64,000 nt of DNA, taken from assembly GCF_050753345.1 (NCBI RefSeq), contig NZ_JBLZFX010000012.1, forward strand, positions 1 through 64,000, written 5' to 3'. The stretch comes from Alkalinema pantanalense. GTDB lineage: Bacteria; Cyanobacteriota; Cyanobacteriia; Leptolyngbyales; Leptolyngbyaceae. Position numbers and translations under genes: made by a program. Under the pieces are notes generated by a model. The model did not search any database. It saw nothing but the letters and a program-made list of their open reading frames with translations, and was not told the DNA's origin. Within the stretch, counting starts at the first letter, position 1. Each line of letters begins with the position of its first letter. This document shows positions 22,501 to 30,847 of this stretch, in pieces.

Positions 22501-24873
22501 ACCAGCCGTCGTCTACAAGGCGAAGAAGACGCATTTCTATCAATTAATCAATTCTTCCAAAACTTCTACAACACCCCAGGCACCACTGTCCTCGATATGG
22601 CAGGTCGCGAACATACGGGTCAAGTCCCTGCCAGAGAACGTCAAATTCGCGAAGCCAAATTCCGCCAAGGAGACTTAGAAGCCCTCTTCTGCTCCCCCAC
22701 CATGGAACTAGGAATCGACATTTCCGACCTCAGCGTCGTCCACATGCGCAATATCCCCCCCAACCCAGCCAATTACGCGCAACGTAGCGGTCGCGCGGGC
22801 CGAAGTGGACAGGAAGCCCTCGTCATTACCTATGCCTCCGTCGGCAGTGGCCACGACCAATACTTCTTCCGCAACCAAAACCAAATGGTCGCGGGAGTCG
22901 TTATGCCCCCCAAGCTCGAACTGGGCAACCCCGATCTCGTCAAATCTCACCTCTATTCCATCTGGCTAGCAGCCACCGGAGTCCAGCTAGGCGACTCCAT
23001 GAACCAAATTCTGGATTTGGAACAAGAAACCTATCCACTCCGCGAAAGCCTTGCTGCAAAATTACAACTCCCCACCGCCACGATCTCAAAATGTGTTAGT
23101 GACGCTTACACCATTCTTTCTGACATTTATGCCCAACAGGATCTAACTCGATTTAGCTGGTATTCAGACGAATGGTTAACCCAAGTATTTGAAGGTGCTT
23201 ATAACGCATTTGATAGAGCCTGCGATCGATGGCGTAGACTCTACAACGATGCAAATAAACAACTTATTAAGGCTCGTGATCTCAGCGATCAATTTCGTCG
23301 TGGCACGATCAACCAGGAAACCTATGATAACGCTGAAAGCCTAGAAAAAGAGGCACAACGCCAATTAGCCCTATTAGTAGGTCAAACAACTAGCGGAAAG
23401 GGGAATAGTGAAATGGAATTCTATCCCTATCGCTATTTCGCCTCTGAAGGCTTCCTACCTGGCTATAACTTCCCACGACTTCCCGTTCGGGCCTTTATTA
23501 AGTCTGGTGACACAGGAGACTTTATTTCACGCCCTAGAGTTGTTGCATTACGTGAATTCGCACCGAATAACGTTGTTTATTACGAAGGGAGCAAGTTTCA
23601 AATCGATCGAACTCGTCTCCCGGCAGGCGAAGTCCCTTATAACCGCGTCAGCACCTGCTTCCATTGCGGCTATTTCCATACAGGCGACGACTGGAATCGT
23701 GATACCTGTGAAAACTGCGGTGCTAAACTCACGGATGCCAACGGGAATCATGCAAAACTGAATCGTGTTCTAGCCATGGATACAATGCTAACCCGTCGCC
23801 GAGAACGGATTACCTGCGATGAAGAAGAACGTCTAAAATACGGTTACAAATTCACTACCCATTTCCGCTATGCCGAAAACAAACAGCAATCGGCTCAAGT
23901 CATGGCTGAGAGCGGTTCTACCTTACTCGATCTAAATTATGGAGAAACAGCTAATATTTGGCGGATTAATCGTGGCCTTCGTCGCAATCAGGAGCAAGGA
24001 TTCAAACTAGATATTCAAACTGGCACCTGGAATCCTCAATCCGGAAACACTAATAATACAACTCTGCATCAAGATGTAAACTTGATGATTCAGGAAACTT
24101 CCAACATCTTAATCATCGAACCAAAAAATCTGCCCGTGGCCAATACGGAGGCATTTCTAGCAACACTACAACACGCCTTAACCCGTGCCATTCAAGCTAT
24201 CTATAAACTAGAAGACAACGAACTTTCCTCCGAACGACTCGGCCAAGGAAAAACACTGCTCTTCTGGGAATCGGCTGAAGGTGGGGCCGGAGTGCTAACG
24301 CAGATCCTCGAAGATCCTAAGGCATTTCAAACGATCGCCCAAACCGCTTTAGAAATCTGCCACTTTACAGAACCGAAGAACAAATGTATACATGCCTGCT
24401 ACGAATGCCTTCTGTCCTATAACAACCAGTTTGACCATCCACTCATCGATCGGTATTTAATCAAAGACTGGCTCATTCAGCTCCAAAGTAGCCAAGTCAA
24501 GAAAAATCAAGAAGATAAAGCACGGAAAGCACAATATGAAAAGCTACTGCAACTCGTCGATCCCAATTCTTCCTTGGAGAAAAATGTTCTAGAAACCATC
24601 TACATTAAGGGCTTACCATTACCCGATAGCTGCCAAGAGATCATCAGCGAAGCCAACATCAAACCTGACTTCATTTACAAAGATGCAAAAATTGCCATCT
24701 TTTGTGATGGCTCCGTCCATAACGCACCGGACAAGCAGCAACAGGATCGCATTGAACGAGATAATTTGAAGTATCAGACTGGCTACAGAGTGATTACGCT
24801 GAGATACGATGAAGACTGGCAAACCCAGCTCAACAGCATCCAAGGATTAGTTAATTCAGGGCTGTTTTCATAA
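19525..24873 (+). CDS. DEAD-box helicase with DUF1998 region and C-terminal nuclease-like domain
   Basis: 1,782 residues. Seen: Walker A TGTGSGKSMTY (about 205), VFDELHTYRG (about 317), SATMSS (about 353), second RecA domain with LFCSPTMELGIDISDLSVVH and QRSGRAGRSGQ (about 1,085). Paired-cysteine clusters follow: CRECG and CLQCG near 535-655, CFHCGYFH plus CENCG near 1,378-1,400, and the DUF1998-type CIHACYECLLSYNNQ near 1,620. Residues about 1,712-1,768 read PDFIYKDAKIAIFCDGSVH then RDNLKYQTGYRVITL, resembling a Vsr/DUF559 nuclease. In DISARM the helicase (DrmA) and DUF1998 protein (DrmB) are separate and the nuclease is a PLD protein (DrmC); here all appear to sit on one chain. It could also be described as an MrfA/YprA-type helicase. 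The first 1.3 kb is strikingly C-rich. Confidence 0.85.
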   Translation: MKFSVNLQDLLQQNEEAIVAMSTFIAQGMAEVDCSAVATIPPTQLELLFSNIPTTWTETNLTNAFHNAANALQQQFLQHLGLTPVIPTLSPKQHTQSNRLDIFNLRDEVVQDYRSYIESFLRIRDSRVKNFVSDQLDSGALWKAPLLQLNPAYKPGATVTELIQQGIFHPDCAKYFSKNGQPYRYHYHQEQAFRTAQSQQPYVVTTGTGSGKSMTYVAPIFDDILKNPDIKGVRAILVYPMNALINSQEEELNKFLSQVPDTPIRVAKYTGQESLTQKNDIQNNPPHILLTNYVMLELMLTRMHEKTLIESPDLKFLVFDELHTYRGRQGADVALLIRKLRQRSGRDILCIGTSATMSSQGNRSDRTRTVAAVASKLFGIEIKPENVIGETLQRAITRPDPTIAELQTSLTQGLPPATEQTLETFQAHPLAAWIEMNFGLENEDGHLIRRTPISLETGARILSQQTGINFDRCLDTLKQMFRWGSQAKGLAFRLHQFISQGGSVYATIEPHAKRELTLEGQYTTTENRLLYPLVFCRECGHDYYVVKYDTEQQRIEPLLPTALNTPTDDNIYEGYLTLNEPDFWEDGDIDRLPDTWFKETKRDGRAPKKEYAAFIPRRLQVLADGTIANSLLKGTACWFIPKPFLTCLQCGVVHDRKKNEFTKLARLSSEGRSTATTLLCLSTVSRLKQVLGKNSEATKILSFTDNRQDASLQAGHFNDFVQTSFLRVALNQALQANQALTHSELAMATFEAMQLDPIAYIKIVKEHPETILTESAKRRADEKFRELIEYRLYEDLRRGWRIIQPNLEQSGLLAIEYLDLQEICDTIDHWQHPILRQATPQQRFRATKALLDQLRRELAIDAALLQPTRLEQLKRDVQQSIAEPWSFDEFEMLHKATWAISKSQNTANAKAQDRGIKLTAKSKVGRFLKSSKAWDWLTDSISDREYDNLIRSLLNTLRNAGLLLEKDSAFQLRIEALIWRSQLTDTIPADPLTSRRLQGEEDAFLSINQFFQNFYNTPGTTVLDMAGREHTGQVPARERQIREAKFRQGDLEALFCSPTMELGIDISDLSVVHMRNIPPNPANYAQRSGRAGRSGQEALVITYASVGSGHDQYFFRNQNQMVAGVVMPPKLELGNPDLVKSHLYSIWLAATGVQLGDSMNQILDLEQETYPLRESLAAKLQLPTATISKCVSDAYTILSDIYAQQDLTRFSWYSDEWLTQVFEGAYNAFDRACDRWRRLYNDANKQLIKARDLSDQFRRGTINQETYDNAESLEKEAQRQLALLVGQTTSGKGNSEMEFYPYRYFASEGFLPGYNFPRLPVRAFIKSGDTGDFISRPRVVALREFAPNNVVYYEGSKFQIDRTRLPAGEVPYNRVSTCFHCGYFHTGDDWNRDTCENCGAKLTDANGNHAKLNRVLAMDTMLTRRRERITCDEEERLKYGYKFTTHFRYAENKQQSAQVMAESGSTLLDLNYGETANIWRINRGLRRNQEQGFKLDIQTGTWNPQSGNTNNTTLHQDVNLMIQETSNILIIEPKNLPVANTEAFLATLQHALTRAIQAIYKLEDNELSSERLGQGKTLLFWESAEGGAGVLTQILEDPKAFQTIAQTALEICHFTEPKNKCIHACYECLLSYNNQFDHPLIDRYLIKDWLIQLQSSQVKKNQEDKARKAQYEKLLQLVDPNSSLEKNVLETIYIKGLPLPDSCQEIISEANIKPDFIYKDAKIAIFCDGSVHNAPDKQQQDRIERDNLKYQTGYRVITLRYDEDWQTQLNSIQGLVNSGLFS

Positions 24874-25022
24874 ACTCTTTTGGATTTTAGAAAATCGTCT
24901 GATTCATGAGACACTCAAAGTAAAGCGATGGTTAAAGTAAGATACACAACAGATAGTGTTTGTTACACACATACTTTCTGGAGAAGACGTGAATGGAATC
25001 TTTGCTTTAATTGTCAAATCGG

Positions 25023-25628
25023 CAGGACTTACGCAAAGCCACTAAATATGAGGGGTGTCACTGCTCAATCGCATGGGTAGAGTGGATGACTTCAATTGCT
25101 CAATCAAATAGTTCGATAGCAACCGAGTCCACACCAGCAACGCACAGGCAATAGGATTGCGCTGAATCCGTTGCTTACAACACTGACAAGCCTCAAGGCC
25201 CGTTGTTGGCTTGAGTTCCCGGTGAAATTGCTTAATCTTCCAGCGCACAGCACACAATTTTTGTGTGTCGTCCGTCGAATCTTGAGACAAGTCGTTGATA
25301 GCGATTAATAGTGTCATGGCTAAACGTTTGCAAGTACTCAGCCAAGTGAGTCAGCATAAAGTTTATCTGACTGCTCAGTAAGTATTGGCAATAAGCGAGT
25401 TTGCTAAAGGACATATAGAACCCATTTGACATCTTTGTCGTAACCCTTTCTGGGAACGGATTTCAAGGCGGATTCTCCAATTTCGCTGAAAGCCTTGTGT
25501 AATCAAGGTTCTAGCTATAGATTTCAAATAGGCTCTATAAAGTCAATTACGCTCAGCAATAGAGTTACTGTACGGGATATTCTCTCCCTTGACTAGACCC
25601 TACCCATAGCGGTCTTGCGTAAGTTCTG
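25023..25628 (-). mobile_element. Internally deleted insertion sequence with terminal repeats and 5-bp target duplication
   Basis: The left end CAGGACTTACGCAA (25023-25036) is matched by an inverted right end TTGCGTAAGTTCTG (25615-25628); about 18 of the outer 22 bases agree. ATCGG flanks both sides (25018-25022 and 25629-25633), a 5-bp target duplication. Inside, on the minus strand, are fragments of one DDE transposase, too short for a full gene. The element therefore inserted by transposition and carries, or later suffered, a large internal deletion. Confidence 0.8.
25042..25432 (-). pseudogene. DDE transposase remnant (N- and C-terminal pieces, middle deleted)
   Basis: One minus-strand frame (from about 25432) reads MSFSKLAYCQYLLSSQINFM ... 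THLAEYLQTFSHDTINRY, the N-terminal DNA-binding part of an IS4/IS701-like transposase. It breaks near 25,300. A second frame then supplies NDLSQDSTDDTQKLCAVRWK and FHRELKPTTGLEACQCCKQR, the C-terminal catalytic Glu region. The DDE core between them is missing (roughly 200 residues) and the frames differ, so the gene is dead. Confidence 0.8.
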
Positions 25629-26212
25629 ATCGGTACTTGTTCAAGGTGTGGGCGTAGTGAAGCAGTGGTTACTCTTGCTAAATCTCGATTTTCTCAATCC
25701 ACTTGGTCTTATCTCACGCCCGCCCGATTGCTCAATTTAAAGTGTATTGACAGGAGCAAAGCCTATCTGCTGACTCGATTACTCTAGCACTGATGACTTG
25801 GATGAGTTTCTTTAAATAGTTTCGCGCTTACCCAGAGCAGATTGCCCATAATCTAACTACAGTAGTGGAGATGGAGTGCGTCTGTAGCAAGTTTTAAACA
25901 ATCTGACAAGCAAGCAATTCAGCGGCGGAACGGGCATTCTATCAGTCCATTGGGGAAGAACCTCCGCAGAATCGTCAACTGAAATGAGGCAACTCACCAA
26001 AATCGGTGTTTAATTGAACGAATCTTGATACATACTATTGGTTAGGTTTATCGCGTCTGACTGATGCCTGAAGAGGTTGTTGAGACAACATTTTCATTCC
26101 AATGTCTAGAATTGTAGTGAAGCTGAATTTGCTTAAATTTTTTGCTCTCGTTTTTGATGATCTCCAGCTCGTAGGGAGACTTCAAAAATGCTCTACAGTC
26201 TGTTTTTTGAGG

Positions 26213-26234
26213 TGAACCACAACGTTGTGGTTCA
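26213..26234. promoter_or_regulatory. 22-bp palindrome upstream of parA, probable parS/operator
   Basis: A perfect palindrome with half-site TGAACCACAAC ends 36 bases before the parA ATG. An identical copy lies inside parB. This position fits a ParB binding site (centromere) that also autoregulates the operon. It differs from the chromosomal parS core TGTTTCACGTGAAACA, as expected for a plasmid system. Confidence 0.75.
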
Positions 26235-26269
26235 GAAATTAACGAACTCTAATCCTTGGAAAAAGCCTA

Positions 26270-27100
26270 ATGAGTCGGATTATTGCCTTGTTTAACCAGG
26301 CGGGTGGAGTTGGCAAGACCTCGCTTGTCAATCAGCTCGGATACATGATTGCTTGTTGTAAACGGTTAGATCTAAAGACCAAGAAGCGGAGTAAGAAGAA
26401 AGGCGACTATTATCGAGTCCTTGTAGTAGACATGGATCCGCAAGCCTCTCTGACAATATTTATGGGGCTTGATCCCTATGAATTAGATCGGACGATTTAT
26501 CACGCTATCTTGCAAGAGGAGCCCTTACCCGTTCATAAAGGGATTTATGCCCAGACTCAGCGAGAAGATGGGACTCCTGGTGTTGATCTAGTTCCGGCCA
26601 ACTTGGGGCTTGCTCTAGCCGAGCGCGAGTTGATGTCAGCGGTAATGAGTGATTTCCGTTTACGAGAAGCATTACAGCCGGTCAAGGATCACTACGATTT
26701 TATTTTGATCGACTGCCCACCCAGTTTGGGGAATTTGGCGTATATTTCTTTGGTGGCTGCAACCCATGTGTTGGTGCCCGTTCAGTCTCAATACAAAGCA
26801 TTCAATGGAGTACAGCAACTCTTTGACACCATCAAATTGGTCAAGACACGTCCCAATCGAGATCTGGCGATCGCCGGTTTTGTTCCAACGATGTATGACC
26901 GGCGTAATTCCCATGATGAGCGAACATTGGCAGCGATCCATGAACAGCTTTCACCTGTAGCAGCGGTCTACCCAGCGATCGCACGGTCTACAATCTTTGC
27001 AGACGCTTCTGAGGAGCATCTGCCGTTAGCACTTTATGATAAAAAACATCCTGCACTGAAGACGATGAAGCAGATTATCGAGGGGCTGGAACGGCTATGA
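26270..27100 (+). CDS. parA: ParA-type partition ATPase
   Basis: 276 residues. Walker A is GGVGKTS (residues 12-18), Walker A' VLVVDMDPQAS and Walker B FILIDCPPSLG, typical of type Ia/Ib ParA ATPases that move plasmid or chromosome copies over the nucleoid. There is no N-terminal HTH. The signature lysine normally preceding GG is Ala11 (NQAGGVGKT). An insertion rich in Lys (KTKKRSKKKGDYY) follows the first helix. The stop overlaps parB by 4 bases (ATGA). A perfect palindrome upstream probably serves as operator/centromere. Confidence 0.9.
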   Translation: MSRIIALFNQAGGVGKTSLVNQLGYMIACCKRLDLKTKKRSKKKGDYYRVLVVDMDPQASLTIFMGLDPYELDRTIYHAILQEEPLPVHKGIYAQTQREDGTPGVDLVPANLGLALAERELMSAVMSDFRLREALQPVKDHYDFILIDCPPSLGNLAYISLVAATHVLVPVQSQYKAFNGVQQLFDTIKLVKTRPNRDLAIAGFVPTMYDRRNSHDERTLAAIHEQLSPVAAVYPAIARSTIFADASEEHLPLALYDKKHPALKTMKQIIEGLERL

Positions 27101-28053
27101 CACAATCCAAAGCTTCGAAAAAGAATAAGCCCTACGGGGGGAATATTGATTTAACTAGATTATTTGGTTCTACAAGTCAGGAGGTAGAACCGTCGGATTC
27201 TAGTGAGACCAAGAATTTCCTACCGATCGCTCAGATTCACCGTAAGCCCGAGCAAGTCAGGCGCTATTTTGATCCTCAGAAAATGGAGCAGATGACTGCA
27301 TCTGTAAAGGAATACGGCATTTTAGAGAACTTGTTGGTTCGTTCGATGCCAGGGAAACCGGGGGAGTACGAGCTGATTGCCGGGGAGCGTCGTTACAGAG
27401 CTGCTCAAGGAGCAGGCTTAACAGAAGTTCCAGTAACCATTCTTGAACTAACCCACCAGCAGGCACTTCAAATTACGCTGGTTGAGAACTTGCAACGGGA
27501 AGATTTGAACCCTGTTGAAGAGACAGAAGGGATTCTACAGTTATTAGCGATTCGGCTGGAGGTCTCGGTTCAAGAGGTTGTCTCTCTCCTATATCGAATG
27601 CAGAATGACTCAACCCGAAACTTGAACCACAACGTTGTGGTTCAGGAAGAAGAGGTGGTTGAAGAAGTATTCAATGCTTTAGGGAGAATAAGTTGGCAGT
27701 CATTTGTGAAACATCGATTGCCTTTACGAAATCTTCCTGAAGAAGTGCTTGAGGCGCTTCAGCAAGGAAAAATTGAATATACAAAGGCGCAAACCATTTC
27801 ACGTATCAAGGACGAAGGGCAACGTCAAAAAATTCTGCAAGCGGCGATCGACCAAAACCTCTCGATCAGAGACATTCGTGACCAGATCAAACAGCTCTCC
27901 CAGGCACCAAATGCTACCCCCCAGCCTTCCAACTATCTCAAGCGATTCAATGCTTTGAGCCGCCAGCTTAAGAAAGCAAATGCCTGGGAGGATAAGCAGA
28001 AACGTGATCGTTTGGAAAAACTGTTAAAAGCCATGGAGGAATTGGTGAAGTAA
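27097..28053 (+). CDS. parB: ParB-type centromere-binding protein
   Basis: 318 residues. The N-terminal ParB/Srx domain (residues about 42-135) includes GERRYRAA (96-103) and ENLQREDLNPVEE (130-142). A helical DNA-binding region follows and a basic coiled C-terminus ends the protein. It is co-transcribed with parA through an ATGA overlap. Residues 176-183 (LNHNVVVQ) are encoded by a second copy of the 22-bp palindrome seen before parA, so the gene carries a binding site within itself, in a poorly conserved linker. Confidence 0.9.
   Translation: MTQSKASKKNKPYGGNIDLTRLFGSTSQEVEPSDSSETKNFLPIAQIHRKPEQVRRYFDPQKMEQMTASVKEYGILENLLVRSMPGKPGEYELIAGERRYRAAQGAGLTEVPVTILELTHQQALQITLVENLQREDLNPVEETEGILQLLAIRLEVSVQEVVSLLYRMQNDSTRNLNHNVVVQEEEVVEEVFNALGRISWQSFVKHRLPLRNLPEEVLEALQQGKIEYTKAQTISRIKDEGQRQKILQAAIDQNLSIRDIRDQIKQLSQAPNATPQPSNYLKRFNALSRQLKKANAWEDKQKRDRLEKLLKAMEELVK
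27623..27644. promoter_or_regulatory. Second copy of the 22-bp palindrome, inside parB
   Basis: Identical over all 22 bases to the copy at 26213-26234 (half-site TGAACCACAAC). It sits in the coding sequence of parB at codons 176-183. Two exact copies of a 22-bp palindrome within 1.4 kb, bracketing parA and half of parB, support a centromere function. Confidence 0.75.
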
Positions 28054-28064
28054 GACTTGAGGTT

Positions 28065-29291
28065 TTAAGGATGGAGTAAATCGAATTGAACTTTGAAGAG
28101 CGTCCCTTTACCCACTTCAGATTCAACTTCGATCGATCCGTGATGGGCTTCCACAATTTGTCGAGAGAGATAAAGTCCTAATCCATTTCCCGGATGGTGA
28201 GGATTCCCCTGTCTGAATCGCTCAAATAGACATTCCTGTTCTTCTGGAGAGATACCAACTCCCGTATCTTTCACGCCCAGTAGGATAAAATTTTTCTCTG
28301 AAGCAGCATGAGTTAAATACTCTAGATGAAGCTCTACTGAACCTGTCTCAGTGTAACGGATGGCGTTACTAATCAAATTGGTTATTAGCCGACGAAGCTC
28401 CAAGCGATCGCCCCCCATCCACAAAGAAGTTTCATCAGTACCTGTGGCTAAACATAGACTCAGCATTAAGCCCTTATTTACCGCTAGAGGGACTAGTTCT
28501 TTAACAACACTTTGGCTTAATTCCCAAAGGTTAACCTTATGAAAGTAAAGATCCTTACAGCCTGCTTCGTACTGATAGATTTCTAGAAGAGTATCAACCA
28601 TCTCTAATAAAGTTTGGTTGCTTTGAGCAACTTGCTCTAGAGAATCTCGCATTTTGGGCAGAGTATTTCCAAAAGCACCCCGGCGGAGTAAATGTAGAAC
28701 ATGATCCGCTGCAATCAGAGGGGTGCGCAGATCATGAGTCAAACTGGCAATAAATTCTTCATGCTGCTGGTTAATTCTGATTTGTTCATCAATACTGTCT
28801 TTAAATCGCAACATTGCTAGAATCCTAGCAAATAGCTCTCGCTTTTTTACCATCGGAGGAATGACATCGTTTGCGCCTAAAGCGAATCCTTTCACTACAT
28901 TGGAATGGTTATACTCTCCTACCAGCATAATTGGAAAAAAAGGTAGCTCTGGGTTCTTCCGAACCCGTCGCGTTATTTCATAGCCGTCTATGTCAGCAGT
29001 CTCTGTATCCAGCAGTAATAAGTCAGGGGGATACCGTTCCATCTGAACAAGTGCATCAAAGCCGCTATGAACACTGTCTACATGGTACCCACGCTTTTTC
29101 AGCATGGAATGCATGGAACGAAAACTACTAGAAAGGGTTTTCACCAGCAGAATACGTTTTGCTCCAGATGAAGCAAACCCGACCATGGGTTTTAAAGGTT
29201 TTGAGAGCATATTTCTATCCAACGCTTTATTTGCTTTATTTGTCGGTTTTCGGTGAAACTTACGGCAAACTGGCGGTATCCTATGCCTCAT
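28065..29291 (-). CDS. Hybrid receiver-histidine kinase with degenerate receiver
   Basis: 408 residues from ATG 29291. Residues about 46-165 form a receiver domain and residues about 175-405 a kinase: H-box SLTHDLRTPL with His186, N-box LISNAIRY, G1 DTGVGIS, G2 GNGLGLYLS. No membrane segment or PAS sensor is seen, so it is soluble. The receiver keeps Asp95 (LLLLDTETAD) but lacks the acidic pair at its start (LLVKTLSS) and the conserved Lys near the end (NDVIPPMVK). It is probably a pseudo-receiver that senses by binding. It is divergent from the LuxR-type regulator 214 bases away, its likely partner. Confidence 0.85.
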   Translation of the reverse strand: MRHRIPPVCRKFHRKPTNKANKALDRNMLSKPLKPMVGFASSGAKRILLVKTLSSSFRSMHSMLKKRGYHVDSVHSGFDALVQMERYPPDLLLLDTETADIDGYEITRRVRKNPELPFFPIMLVGEYNHSNVVKGFALGANDVIPPMVKKRELFARILAMLRFKDSIDEQIRINQQHEEFIASLTHDLRTPLIAADHVLHLLRRGAFGNTLPKMRDSLEQVAQSNQTLLEMVDTLLEIYQYEAGCKDLYFHKVNLWELSQSVVKELVPLAVNKGLMLSLCLATGTDETSLWMGGDRLELRRLITNLISNAIRYTETGSVELHLEYLTHAASEKNFILLGVKDTGVGISPEEQECLFERFRQGNPHHPGNGLGLYLSRQIVEAHHGSIEVESEVGKGTLFKVQFDLLHP

Positions 29292-29505
29292 AACTGGCTC
29301 TAAGCCTGCTTAATACAGACTTCCTTACCCTTCATTCCAGGAAAATAAAAACGTACAAGGGAGAGAAGAAGACTTCTGGAGAGGGAACAGCAATGTAAAG
29401 AAATCAGTCTAGCGAATTTATCAAAACTTTGCAGCTCGTCAACAGCCTGTTTGATCTGGGGTTCGCATCTATCTGCCGTTAGGAGTCGTCACGATCGAGT
29501 GAATT

Positions 29506-30225
29506 ATGGAAAAGATGCGAATTGCAATTATCGAGGATCACAGCCTGACCCGAACCGGGATTCGTAGCTCTCTGAATGAACAGCAGGACATCACTGTTGT
29601 AGGAGATGCTGAGACAGGGGGGGCAGGTTTAAAGCTACTTCAAGCAATAAAACCTGACTTGGCGATCGTAGATATCGGTTTACCAGACATTGATGGTGTG
29701 GAGGTTGTGCAACGGTATCGGAGTAGCCGCCCTCTAGCGTCAGAGGGGCAAACTCGGTTCATTATGTTAACGTCTTACACGCAGGAAAAACTGGTATTAG
29801 CAGCATTCGCAGCGGGTGCTGATTCGTATTGTGTCAAGAACACGAAGTTTGAGCTTCTACTAGAAGCAATCCGTATGACCTACGAGGGACAATCCTGGAT
29901 TGATCCGGTGATCGCCCGCATTGTCCTTAAGTACGTTCGGCAATCAGCATCACCACCCTCAAGTACTAATGAGCCCCAAACAGTAACCATTAATGCCCTT
30001 GATTCTGAACAAGCTACAATTCTGGAATCTGATCCTCTCACGAAAAAAGAGTTGGAAGTGCTGGAGCTGATGGTTCAGGGCTACACCAATAATCAGATCG
30101 CTGGACAACTTTATATGAGTCTTGGCACAGTCAAAGTTCATATCCGTAGCATTCTCAATAAATTGTGCGCCAGCGATCGTACTCAAGCTGCTGTACTGGC
30201 AATGCGGGCGGGCCTCATCGCGTAA
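29506..30225 (+). CDS. NarL/LuxR-type response regulator
   Basis: 239 residues. The receiver domain (about 4-125) has the acidic residues EDH, phospho-acceptor Asp56 in LAIVDIGLPDIDG and a Lys in YCVKNTKFE. A linker (about 145-170) leads to a LuxR-type helix-turn-helix (LTKKELEVLELMVQGYTNNQ, then GTVKVHIRSILNKL). It binds DNA and activates or represses targets after phosphorylation. The hybrid kinase is encoded divergently next door and probably phosphorylates it; plasmid replication, transfer or stress genes nearby are plausible targets but no site was identified. Confidence 0.9.
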   Translation: MEKMRIAIIEDHSLTRTGIRSSLNEQQDITVVGDAETGGAGLKLLQAIKPDLAIVDIGLPDIDGVEVVQRYRSSRPLASEGQTRFIMLTSYTQEKLVLAAFAAGADSYCVKNTKFELLLEAIRMTYEGQSWIDPVIARIVLKYVRQSASPPSSTNEPQTVTINALDSEQATILESDPLTKKELEVLELMVQGYTNNQIAGQLYMSLGTVKVHIRSILNKLCASDRTQAAVLAMRAGLIA

Positions 30226-30260
30226 CATATCAGCTTTACTTCGACACCATTGGTACAAGT

Positions 30261-30845
30261 TTACTTATCTGCTAACAGAGAATTCTTAAAATCCTGAATC
30301 GTAGTAGCAGTCAGGGAATAGATAACACGTCGTCTACGTTCAATGTGCGTGCCATCAACTGGAATTCCCTGCTTCCAGGCAGCGATGATCGCTTTCTTGT
30401 CGGCAGAGTATGTAACTTTCTTTTTGCGAAACTCACCCGGTAATTCCTTAGCATCCACTAGTAGCTCGCAACTGGGAGGGTTTTCACGAATCGTAATGCG
30501 GAGTGAATGACCGACGACTTCATCGGATAGCCCTCCTGCTATGTTTTGCTCCAGAATACTCTGGTCAAGGGCCTGCCGCCATCGTTCCAAGCGATCGAGT
30601 GCCTCTTGATGAACAGCTTTCAGGTGTTCTAGTCGCTGTTTGATCCCTGCAATCTCAGCTTCAAGCTGAAAGGCAAGCTCGGCATGAAGATCGATCGCAT
30701 CTTCCTGGGCTTCCTGGGTTTCCCAAATTGCGGCGAGAAGTTCAGCTTCTTCCTCGGCAGTTTGGGAGTGAGTCAGCAAATCCCAGAGTTCTGCTGCTGC
30801 TTGAGAGAGTCCCGTCAGGGATTTTTGAGCGAGAGGAAAGGTCAT
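30261..30845 (-). CDS. Siphovirus Gp157-like protein
   Basis: 194 residues from ATG 30845, chosen because GGAGGT lies 7 bases upstream. Residues about 35-110 are a long acidic coiled coil (EAEIAGIKQRLEHLKAVHQE). The C-terminal part has IRENPPSCELLVDAKELPGE, KKVTYSADKKAIIAAWKQGI and a VDGTHIERRRRVIYSL ending, the pattern of Pfam Gp157 found in phages and plasmids. Its function is unclear; family members have been linked to phage resistance and DNA metabolism. It is translationally coupled to a 51-residue ORF upstream. Confidence 0.8.
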   Translation of the reverse strand: MTFPLAQKSLTGLSQAAAELWDLLTHSQTAEEEAELLAAIWETQEAQEDAIDLHAELAFQLEAEIAGIKQRLEHLKAVHQEALDRLERWRQALDQSILEQNIAGGLSDEVVGHSLRITIRENPPSCELLVDAKELPGEFRKKKVTYSADKKAIIAAWKQGIPVDGTHIERRRRVIYSLTATTIQDFKNSLLADK

Positions 30846-30847
30846 GA

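Larger units (their letters stand above)
24874..26212. other. Gene-poor junction between defence block and plasmid-type backbone
   Basis: No intact gene. It contains the internally deleted insertion element described separately (25023-25628). The rest, about 25,634-26,212, has no convincing frame; a short string near 25,940 reads YQSIGEEPPQNRQLK and stops, which I cannot assign. The region looks like eroded sequence at a boundary between two imported segments. Confidence 0.5.

Noticed and set aside
26270..28053. Chromosomal parABS origin region
   Set aside because: No dnaA, gidA/rsmG or TGTTTCACGTGAAACA site; relaxase, MobC and an actin-like gene nearby favour a plasmid system.
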